DNA of 64,000 nucleotides from Lepturacanthus savala (lineage: Eukaryota; Chordata; Actinopteri; Scombriformes; Trichiuridae). The first letter of the stretch is position 1; each line of letters starts with the position of its first letter. The notes beneath the pieces are model-generated. The model worked only from the letters and a program-made list of their open reading frames with translations. It was not told the origin of the DNA and made no database searches. Shown here one piece after another: positions 48,225 through 60,200 of this stretch. The DNA is taken from contig CM060472.1 in assembly GCA_030544235.1 (NCBI GenBank), positions 15,683,654-15,747,653 of the forward strand, written 5' to 3'. Made by a program: the position numbers and the translations under genes.

Positions 48225-51200
48225 AAAACCTTCCATGGAGCACACCCTTCCCTTCACTGATGATTAAACCCACAACCACAAACACTGTGACTTCACACTG
48301 AGTCTCAGTGGATAAATGTGTGGATGCACAAGTCAGTGTCTGCAGGAAGAAACCCAGCTATCACCATATGAAGCTTAAAGACATGGTTCACTCAGTTTCT
48401 TTCTTTATTTTTTTTTTCTTTTAATTTTATTTATTTATTCATATAGACATATAGACATTTTTCTTTAAGAGATTATACTAGCTATTATTAATTATTATAT
48501 TTATACTATATATTTATTATTTCAAAACTATATTTTCCTGTGTCTTTATATGTTAAAATTGTAAAAAGGACAAGTTGAATCATAAAAAAACATGTTTTCA
48601 GTTTGGTGAAAGTTTATTTTAATTGTATTCATTTATTTTTATTTATTTATTTTATTTGTATCTTTTTTTTTTTTTTACCTTTTTTTAAATGATTATGTTA
48701 ATTTGTAGTATTATTACAAATGTATATTATGTTAGTCATCATTTTTTCAGAACTAAGAACTATGCACTTGTATAAATGTCTTGTATAAACAAAAAAAAAT
48801 AGTTAAATCATAAAAAAATCCTCCTGTTTTTTCCCTTCCAGTAAAACGTAGTAGTTTTGATGAGTCATGCTGCAGTTAGGAGCTTATTGCATATTAATTA
48901 ACTGTCCGATCAGGTAAACGCGTCCGTCATATAAAACCAGACTTTACCTCAGAACTTTTATTAACCATTAAAGCTTTATTCAGTGTCCACCTCTTGTTGA
49001 ATAAAAATGTAAAGTGAGTGAGGTGGAGGTGAAACGATGCATTTAGATCCTTTTTCCCCCTAAAAGAAAATTCTTCTGAAAATATATCAGTGAAACTTCT
49101 CTTTATTTCCCCCATAACTCTGGATGATTCTCAGACATTACTGTGGATATTTCTTCTTCTTTTTTTATTATCAAGAACAGTAATCTTAATAAGTTCAGTG
49201 TTTCTTTTGATTTGGGTGAAATCTTCCTTTAAGTTAGTGACAGTAATACTTGTTGTTGGGTTGTTTTATGGTTCTGTGATTTTTGTATTTTCAAGGTGCT
49301 TAATGAGAGAAGCAGGACGGTCGACATGCAGCCTGTTTAACTCAGCAGCAGCTTCCCAACAGGAAAAGGAACAGAATTGAACTTGATGCAGTCGGCATCG
49401 AAAAGTTTTCATGCTCAGTTACAGTTTACAGCATCCACGTATTTAAAGAGGCAAAAGGACATTTTTCAAATATATTAGAAACAAAAGAAGCAGAGAAATC
49501 TGAGACTAAATGAAAATTATAATAAAGAGAAATTTGGGGTGTCTATACTTTATTGGAGATATCTTTCAGCTGACTACATCATTAACTGTACTTTCTACTT
49601 CTTATATTTTAAAAACATCCTCATTACTCCTGTTCAATTCTGGCTTGTTTCCATGGCAGCTGTCAAACTGCCAAAAAGCAATTTTTCTGCCAGGGAGTGC
49701 ATTACAGTCGTGTTTCCACTGTTTAAAATACCCCTAAAAGGACAATATAACACATTAAACGATTTTTTTTTTTTTTGCCAAAAATGTGATGACAGCTCAT
49801 ATATTCGGAGATAAAGGTTGTTCTTGCATAAAAATCACTCATTCTCATTCTTGAGTATTATATCTAATATATTTTTAGCTCGCTCACTCACTCCACTGCA
49901 AAAAATTAAATCTTAACAAATGAAATTACTTGTTTTTTGCATCATTAGTCCAATATTGAGTGGGATTATCTGGGAATATCTTATTCCATTGGCAGTTTTG
50001 CTTATTTCATTTTTTTTTCTTGATTTCCATCAATGTATTCTTGTTTTCTGAAAAATAATATTAAACTGTTTCTTAATGTATTTTTTTTAATTAATTTTGA
50101 TTTTATTTTATAATTTTTTTTATTTATCTCCAATTCTTACTTTTCATCTAAAATGTTTGAAAAACTTCAAATAAATACAATTATCTGCTAATGGAATAAG
50201 ATATTTCAAGACAATACAACTCAATATTGGACTAATTGTAGTAAATACAAAATATATTTCCCTGCTAAGATTCCATTTTATGCAGTATATGACATGTTTA
50301 ATACCTTTAAAGGGACAAAACAACACATAAACTGCTAAATCTCTGGCAAAACAAACAGATTACATCTTATTTTGACTGAGAAGAAACTGATTTTTTATTA
50401 CTTTTACTTTTATACTTTGAAACCAGTACTTTTACCTGAGTGTGAGTTGATACTTCAACTTCTACAGAAGTATTATTAAACCCTAGTACCTATACCTGAG
50501 TAATACCTGTGAATATTATTGACACCTCTGCTTATTAATTAATCTGCTGTAAATGCAGTGAATCCTGGTTGTATTGCATCTTATGTAATGACCCCTGCGT
50601 ACCTCCAACGTTGTATCCCACACAGGAGTTCTGGTCACAGTACCCCGGGGGTCCTGCAGGTCCCACTGGTCCAGGGACCCCTGGCCGACCAGGGGCTCCG
50701 GGGTTCCCGGGTCGCCCCGATGGGCCCTGGCTGCCGGGTCGGCCCTGGCCTTGGGCTCCTGAGAGGAGGAGGAGAGAGAGGAAAAAGAAGAGGCTCAATA
50801 AAAGGTGTACGAATGGCAGCTGGAATGGAAAAAACTACAAACGTCAAAGAAAATAATCATGTATTTAATGTCGTCTTTATGTATGTAACCTGCAGCCTTT
50901 ATGGAGTGTAAGTTATGCTGATGATGACAGTGTGTTTGTGAGTGTGTGAATATTTCTCTGTGGAATAAGTGTGTGGTTACCAGGAGGTCCTATGGGTCCT
51001 CTGGGGCCTTGAACTCCCACACCTGGAGATCCCTTGTCACCCTTCTCTCCTGGTTGACCTGGACACACACACACATACACACACACACACACATCTATGG
51101 TAAGAAAATAGAGGAAGAAGTTCTAAAAAATGTTTCAACATTTCCTCAACACATCTCTCCCTTTAAAATAGCAGCACACTATGTTTATCTACATTCGTCT

Positions 51201-54200
51201 TCTATACATCTGTTCGTACAATGTGATTCTTTAAAGCGCAATATCCTTCTTGTAGTGCAATATAATTGCATTTTGAGCAGCACACTCCAAAAAATGCAAA
51301 AAAACCCAATTTTTTTTAATCCCATAATTCTGATTTTTGATATAAAATTCTTTGACAAATTTTAAATAATCTGTCAATGGAATAAGATCATTCAAGATAA
51401 ATCTAGTCAATATTGAACTAATTGTGCTAAATAGGTGATTTCATTTTTTGCAGCGTAGCCTCCCTCCCCCTCCTCCCTCCCCCCCCCCCGGGTGTCTCCT
51501 CCGTCTCACCTCTTTCTCCTGGTTGTCCGTTCTGTCCGTTCTGTCCTGGGAAACCAGGTCTCCCTGGTGGACCTTGCTCTCCCTGTGGTCCTCGGGCACC
51601 GTTTCTCCCAGGCTCTCCGGGGGGTCCCGGCACGGTGCGGATGCTCACCGGCGGACTGGGCACGTGGTTCAGGATGGAGTTGTAGCGAGCCATGTGACCT
51701 GAGGACAGGGAAAGGGATGAATTTCTGCTCCGTCCATTCTCAGAGTGATGATGCTGTAGAAGTGCCATACGAAATGTTAAAAATGTGCTGAACTGAGCTG
51801 CGGCTAAATTCAAATTTAAAAAACTTGACTGATACAAGCTCAGTAAACTTGCGTTATTGCTGCAGCAGCTGCAGCGACATGAACTCTGTGAAGTAGATCT
51901 GCCTTCAAACCTATTCAATGCTGAGTCGGCGACTTGTCGTGTGCTCTTTCGGCCCAGTGAGCCTGAACAAACAGGGAACATGTGTCCCTGTTGCTCTGGA
52001 TAATCCGCACAACACTCATTGGGCTCATTGGATGCACTTTCTACTGAACAAATCGTGTGAATTAAAGCTGTTGGCAGAGCTCTGTTGAGGATCTGGAGTA
52101 AAAGGAGAGATACTTCTGCAGAAATAAAAACCAAAACCATCCGGTTTGTAAATATAATCCTTAATCCTAAAACCAAGTCTTAAAGGTCCAGTGTGTACAA
52201 TTTAGCGGCATTTAGTAGAACAGACTTGGCAGAAACCGACACAGATGCTGCCAGAAAACTACGCACTGTACCTTTAAGACTGGATGAAACATCCAGTCCC
52301 ATATTGAGTAGACTTATCTTGTCATTTGACAGATAATTTATCTTATTTCTAGTTTTTTTGTTTTTTATGCAATTGAGAAAGAGAAAACGCTATCAGTTTT
52401 CTTGAAACAAGACCAAATTGACCCAAATCAGAAAAAATGGATTTACAATTAACAATTAGATAAAAAGTCTGAAATATAGATAAAAAGACAACATTAAGAT
52501 AAAAAGTCAAACAATTTATTCTTATTCAAAAAACTAAGATAAATTATATTTCTATGTCAATATTGGACACATTGCACCAAAAACTAGATATTTCAACTTG
52601 TTAAGATTTCATTTTATGCAGTGTATGAGCAACCAAAAAGTCAAAAATATGGGATAAAAATATTCCAAAATATGAGATAAAAAGTAATAAAGTGACATAA
52701 AAAGACACAAATATTACATAAAAAGTCAAATGATGTAATCTTAAATTTTAAATTGACCAAAATCAAGAACAAAAAAAAAGTTATCTATCGATGGAATGAG
52801 ATGATTATTCTCAATAATGGACAAATTGTACAAAATAAAAGACCATTTCACCAGTTTTTTTTTACAGTGTATGAGATAAAAAGAGAACATTAAACTCGCC
52901 AAAATCAAGATTTTTTTTTTATTTTATTTTTTGCAGTGTGTTGGGGGGTTTTCCACTCACTCTGAATGAGCTGCTCACACACTTGCCTGGCGATGGCCTC
53001 CACAGACGCTGTGGACTGCACGTCACCCTGAAAACACACAAGCAAAGCAGCATTTACATTTTCTATCTATGGATTTGCATATGTCCAAGTGATTTAAAAC
53101 GGTGATGACAAGTAAGACGAGGGAGGTGAAAGAAATTTATGATGTTGATGAAACTGGCAATTTGTTTGGGCGTGCCAAGTCACAGATTTATGAGCTGGTT
53201 CTTTATTGAAAATATTTTGGAATATAAAGGTTTTGTAAAATCCTTCTTTTGATCTATTGTGTGTTTCTCTGCTTGGCAGAGTCGCTGCATCAGTGTGGGA
53301 CGTTGTTTCCAGCTGGAAGAGTTTCTATGTCGATGTCGATGTTGGAAACACGATGTCCAACAACTCCAGCTCACACACTATCAGCATTTTACTCTCCAGG
53401 CTCTCATCTCTCAAATATATCTTTTGTTTTTTAGTCTGTGTGCATACAAGCCAGACTGTAAATAGTGTTGAGCTTTGATTACACTGCAAAAAATGACATC
53501 TTAACAAGTGAAAATATCTTGGTTTTGGTACATTTAGTACAATATTAGAGTAAAAATATCTTTATGTATCTCGACCCTAACACAAGAGGAAAGTTAAGAT
53601 AATTCTACTCTATTGGAGTAAATGTACTAAATACAAGATATTTCCCCAAATACAATTATTTTTTGCAGTGTAGTGTCTTTAAATGCTTTTAAAGGGACAA
53701 TACAACAGATAATCTGCAATATTGCTTCCAAAAAAGTTATTACAGCTCATATAAATTGACTAATAAGCAATTATTTTAAAAATGCTTTTACTTTTATACT
53801 TTAAGTAGTTTTGAAGCTTGTAACTTTCCACTTTACTTGAGAAAAAAGCTTGAGTTGATACTTCAGCTTCTACAGAAGTGTTATAAACCCTAGTATCTAT
53901 GCTTCTATCCGAGGAATGAATGTAAATACTTAATAAGTTAATTCTACTCAATAATGGACTAATTGTACTAAATACAACATATTTCTCTCTAATAGGATTT
54001 GCAGTGTACTGAAGCTAAATGTTAGTGGGAGGAAACAATAAAAGAAGCAGCAATTCACCTCCAGCTGCTGTCATTTAATGAAACGACAGTAATTTCAATT
54101 CAAACATGCCAGAAAAAAAAATAAACTCTTCAAATTGTCATTTCAGAGCTTAATCACACTCATTTCATTTCTCTGCTGTGCCCCCTGCTGTGGTTAAACG

Positions 54201-57200
54201 TGTGCGGCTCAGATAAATGTGAGCGGGTGACGAGCTTCCAGGCCGCGCTTGGAAAGCTTCGTGAAAACATGAGTCATGTATCGGAGCGGCGGAGCGGCGC
54301 TTTGCAGCGTCTGAGCGGCTCGAGGTCAACGGAACAAAGACGTTTCCTTCAGGCTGAGATAATTACATGTGAACGCTGGAACAACAACTCAGTCTCCCAT
54401 TAATGAACTCAAAAAAAAAATAATAAAATAAAAAGCAGCCCGTGGGTGTGAATATCCTTCAGTGTTGTGTTGTCAGGAGGTGACGCATGAGCGGAGTTTG
54501 AACTTGAGGTCGGGGGTGCCAAAACAATTGTGAAATGTATTTAAGCCTTCGGGCTGCAGCAAAGTCTTCTACAGGAAAATCAATAATCAGAGTTGGTCGC
54601 GTCACTTCACTTGAAGGCAAGGAACTCACTCTCCTAGAGGATCCTGGGGTTAGGGTTAGAGCAATATGAAAACTGTAACATTCTGGTGCAATTTGCAAGC
54701 ATAATAAAGAAGTATAATGTATAGTATATGTATAATATTAACCTACAGATTGAGCTACCCACCAATCACAAATTAATCATATTTTCATGCATCCTAAATG
54801 TACCGTAAAGGGATAATTTTTCAAAACGTCAAATACGCTTCAGGCAAGTGTCTCTTTTGTGTTTATGATTATTGGAACAACAAGAAATAGCCTCAACAAC
54901 TTCACACCTCAGTTTTTCTTTTAAAATTCTCAAAAAAATATGTACTAAACTAAACTAACTAAACTAGCTTCAGTCATAACGACCTGTTGAATTTAGCATT
55001 TAGTGACTAATATGAGTCCAACTCACACAACATAGAGCCCAACTTGTAAATGCAGTGATACACAAACAGGACACATCTGTGATGTTACTTTAAAAACCTT
55101 AGTTATAATATAAATGTGTCAAATGTGACAAAGCGGCACATTTGAAGCATTTCCTTTAGTCTTGATCTTAAATCAGAGCATGCCATTGAACTCCCTATGT
55201 CTGAAAACATATAAAAGAACATTACTTCTGGGCCATTATGGGACATTTCTGATACATGGCATAGAGAAGATTTGAATTTAGCACCCGTCAAAACCCCTAA
55301 AACAAATATATGGCAAAAATTAACATGAAATGCATTTGGGACTTTAAAAAAATCCTTCTTAACAGCATGGTTTACAAATGCAAAAACACATTTATCAAAT
55401 GAATGCATCTTGTTATGCAAATGTAAAATATATTGATTGAACAAATAAAGCATGAAAAAAAATCATGTACAAAAAAATATAAAAACTTTTTATGTTGTAC
55501 TTTATGTTGGAAAAAGAAAGTTTGTACATGACGGATATTTTTTACTACTTGAAGAATCTTTTTCCTATAAAACCAATCAAATGCAAAAGTACTCATTATG
55601 CAGCTCATTTTAGAATGTTATATTATTAGAGTATATCAAATGACATTGTTACGCTTTATTTATATAGCACTTTTTTTTACATAAATCCATATTAGAAAAG
55701 CAAAACTAGCAAAACAACAGTTTTAATATTAAAAGAGGTAGGAAGTACCTTAAAAAAAATGAACTTAGATATTTTCCACCACAGGTTGTAAATGGTGCTG
55801 ACTGACTGGCAGAGGTACAGGTTGGAACTCAAATTTATCTCCAACATCAAGCAGAGTCAATAATAAACTTGGTGTAACATTTTCTTATCGTCTCCACAGG
55901 AAGAAGCTGTGCTTTTATCTGATGAAGCTCCTTTGGTTCTTGGAAACTGCTTCAAAAACACCTTTTATCAATTATCTTTGTGTTTAAACGTTCATTTTTT
56001 TTTCCATAATTCAGCGTTGCATATTGTATAGTTTTATAATTTGCAGGGGAAGCACAAAATAGCTCACACTATAATATAAAACAATAAAATACAACATGAA
56101 CTGTGACAATGCTGCAGAGTTTACATGCATGAACATTTACTTTTCACATATAAAAAATAGAAAAAAGGCCATTTACCCGTTCACCCTTGTCCCCCTTGCT
56201 TCCAGGAAGACCCTGCAACAGGAAGAGGCGTTGATCAGATGAGCAAATAAATAATGAAACTCCGGATCACTAGAATCTAAACAGGATGCCAATTACATTC
56301 TTCATGTTGACAAGACGGTGGAAGCATCAAGTAAAGGATTCACCGGATAGAACATGATCACATGGAGCAAGAAGACTTTACTTTCTGCATTTTCTGCACT
56401 TAATTTCATCATTTTCCAGCCTTAGGTTCATGTTGTTTTTATTTCCTTTGTGGACTTTACCTTAGTTTATTAATCAGCAGTTAATTTATCAAACTTAGCT
56501 GCTCTCTTTGATATATTTGATGATTTCTTTGAGAAGTTTTTAGATATCTCTTTAAAGTCCTTGAAGGTCTCTCTCTACAAATCAAACAGACCCAGTGATT
56601 AAATATACAAACACTGAAAAAAAAAAAAAAAATCAGTGCTACAATTTTGGCATTTGAGCCCTATCAAAACGATATTTATCCAATTAGTGCCAAACTGCTG
56701 TGTATTTTCCTCCAGATAATTAACAAAAAGGCTCGCCAAACTGACAACAAGTGTGGCAAGTGGTAAAGGAAAGCTCTTTGCAGTCCACCCACGGACGTGT
56801 AATTACATGCTTGACAATATTTTATCACAGCAATGCAAAGTAATTTGTCAGCAGTTTGTATCACCTCCCACAGAATCTCATCTTTTCTGCCGTGGCGCAG
56901 CCGAGATTTGATTTACCGTCCGTGAACATTTCATTTAGTCAGGAATTAATGTCATAGAAGGGAGTGCTCACATGTAGAGGTAAAGTACACAGTACAGAAA
57001 CCGCGACTATTGGAGTGTTAAATGACTTAAGTTTGAACACTGACTCCGGCAAGGTGTCAGTTCTGGTCCTTTTGGTTCTGAGCACTATGTTTGACACTGT
57101 GGCTCACGATTAACTGTTGAAGAGGTTGGGAACTTGGACAGGACTCAGTGGAATACTCTTAGAGTGGTTCACGTCCTACTTGGAGTAACAGATTTATTTT

Positions 57201-60200
57201 GTGGCCATTGGAAGTTATGAATCAAATTGAGAGGCTATGACACGTGGAGTTCCTCAGGGGTCAATTCTTGGAGCCCTTCTGTTCAGTGTGTGTATGCTGC
57301 CTTCAGGTCAAATTCTGCGATTTGCAGATGACATGCAGATATATCTAGCATTTGACCCGAAGGCAGCATACACAGACTGAACAAGAATTGACCCCTGAGG
57401 AACTTAATGTGTCCCTGGATGACTACAGTCCAATAGAGTTATTGTGGCATTGTTTAGAGCAAAGTAAAAAAACTGGATGAATAAAAATGTCTTCAATTGA
57501 ATCAGGACTAAACTGAGCCCACAACCAACGGAACCAACGGATGATGATGATAATGTCATTGGATCACCTGACCAGAAGTAGTATAAAACTCCAGCACCAT
57601 CACCATTGATTGACAATGGTAGATTACAGAGTCAAACCAGCGCTGCTAAGTCTTATATCTCTTTCGGTGGGCTTTGTAAAATAAATCTATATCGGTAGAT
57701 TCAACACTGGCTGTTTTATTTTCCATATTTTATCAATTATCAAGCACATATCGCAGCTAGCATTGATGCTAAATTGAACAAAAACTTTGCAATCTGCAAA
57801 AAAACTCTCACGTGCCATTGTCATGTGGTCGAGGCCTGAGGTTGTTGTTTTTGGCGATAAAATTAAGAGAACTGCTGTCACAGAACACCTCAAGTCACTT
57901 GCTCTAAAAAACTAAAGATCAAGTCTGAAACCTTGGCATGCTGATAGAATCAGATCTGACCTTCAGCAGTCATATCAAATCAATCACCAAAACAACTTTC
58001 TACCAGCTTAAAGACATATCCAGAGTGAGGGTTTTATGTACCAAACAGACCAGGAGAAGATGATTCATGCTTTCCATCTCCAGTAGACTGAGAACAGAAC
58101 AGAACAAAGCCATCAGAGCACTTTACTCCACTTCTATAGTTTTTATACTGGCTCCCAGCCAGCTGTAGAATTGAATTTTAAAATTCGGCTACTGGTCTAC
58201 AAATCACTGAATGGTTTAGGTCCAGAATACATGAATGACATATTAGTTGAATATAAAGCTAAACTGACTCAGGTTCAGATAGTGGAGGCCGGAGTTCAAA
58301 CCAGACATGGTGAAGCAGCTCTTAGCTGAAATGGAACAAGCCACAGCTTAACTGAAATCCACATTTCATGGTTTTATAAATCTATATTTTATGCTCTATT
58401 CTACTCTATTTTTCTTTCATTTTTCCTGTATTTTTTATTTGGGTTTTATTTTTTTTAAATTGTATGTTTTCAGTTTCCAATTCTTACTGTTTTAAGAACA
58501 TTGAGTTGAACTGGGTATGAAATGGGATCTATAGATAAAGCTGCTTCACCTACAGTAAACACAGCATCAACAGAAACAAAAGAGTGATTATTGCACAATT
58601 TAATTGAGTTGGCTTCAGGGTGCTCTTATTCAAAAAGGAACAATAAAATAACAATAAACATCAATTATGGAAGTTCATGTTATTCAATATGATACAATGG
58701 AAATGCTTGCCTGCAGGGTGATAAAAACTCTTTTTTTAAGTAAAGGTGAGGCGTTACAGCTATACTATAAAGTGGTGAAAATATCCATCCATTACTTTAA
58801 TAAAAGAACAAAATATTGTATATTGCATATATATAGTTTTTTAGTTTTTAGTGCAGGGACATGAAATACTTGACAAGCCACAAAAATGGTAAGGAATCAT
58901 GACTTAGCAATGAAATTATATTAGAGGCAACTTAATTACTCTGTAGGATGTATCACTTTACTCTAGTGGCCACAAATACAGTGGTTAATGTTTAAAAATG
59001 TATTAACGAATGAGTCGTTACTAGATACATAATGTTCATAGGTTAGTTAATGAAGAAAGTCCTCAGTATGTTTGATTCTCAGATACAACTAATAATTATC
59101 AAGTGATGCATTAATATAGCATCTTACAATCTCTTCTCCAGTGTCTCATCATAATCTACATTTTAGATCTCCATTAGGAATTATTAGGAAAGTACTAATA
59201 AATAATAATTGTTCCTCCCTAGTTTCTTAATTAACTAATCACTAATCATTAGCTGCCACTACTGTTTCAGTGGAGGTTAATAAACTCAAAATATTGGGTC
59301 ACTTATTGTAAAGTGTCACCACTTTTTTCCCCTCAAACTCGTCTCCTTAGGTGTCCACAGACTTTTTGAAAAGCATGGAAGAAAAGGAAAAAAGGCACAT
59401 ATAGCATGTTTAGCTCTCAAGAGGGCACATTAACATGCTTTTTGGCTCCTAGAGGGCACTTTAACATGCTTTTGAGGTCCCAAGAGAGCACTTTCACACG
59501 TTTTAGCTCATAAAAGGCACTTTTTGGCTACTAGAGCGAACCTTAGCACATGTTCTGGCTCCTAGAGGGCACTTTAGCATGTGTTTTCAACAATTGGGTG
59601 GTGAGACAGCCACACACACACCACACACTCTTCCCCAGATTTCAGCGTGTGTGTTAGTGTCTCTCAGATAAACCCGTGGACCTTCACCAGATAAACCCGT
59701 GGACCTTCACGCTGGATAGAAGATGTTAATCCCACTAACAAGACTGTCTGATCACCTCGCTGGACTCTGTGTTCTTCTACTAGAATCTGTTAAGCCTGAC
59801 TGACATGACTTCCTGCCTCCTCCTGGATATTTACACATCGCCTTCAGGTTTTTTTCAGCAGCTTTTGTCAAGCAGTTGACGGGGAACAGAATAGAAAACA
59901 AGACGTCTCCTGTTAGAGGTTTAAACCCAACATGGATGGGAAAAATAAGCAGTCCTGCTGTATCGTCTGTCCTGGTTATTTCAGTGTGTGACAGACTCAC
60001 CGGCGGTCCCAGTTCTCCCAGTTTTCCTGGAGGGCCCGGGTTACCTGGGGCCCCTGGGGCTCCTGGATTCCCCTGAGGAGTCAAAGAGGAGGAACAACGA
60101 GTGAATACAGAATACAAGGCGCTTCTTTTCATTTCCAGACAACTCGAAGCACCTTTGGCTGATATTACCACTAAATTCAAACTCCAGATCTCACAAAATC

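Larger units (their letters stand above)
45600..50602 (-). other. col12a1: Last collagen intron (5.0 kb)
   Basis: Bounded by donor GTACGC at 50602 and acceptor CAG at 45600. It holds family A MITE copies, ATCT and GT microsatellites, short CCAAGGGTTACC-type repeats at 45840-45880, and the GC-rich block at 47150-47510 that may contain an alternative terminal exon. Confidence 0.75.

Noticed and set aside
51699..52176. 249-codon minus frame covering the NC2/COL1 exon
   Set aside because: Only 51510-51698 is exon. The upstream part is intron that happens to stay open.
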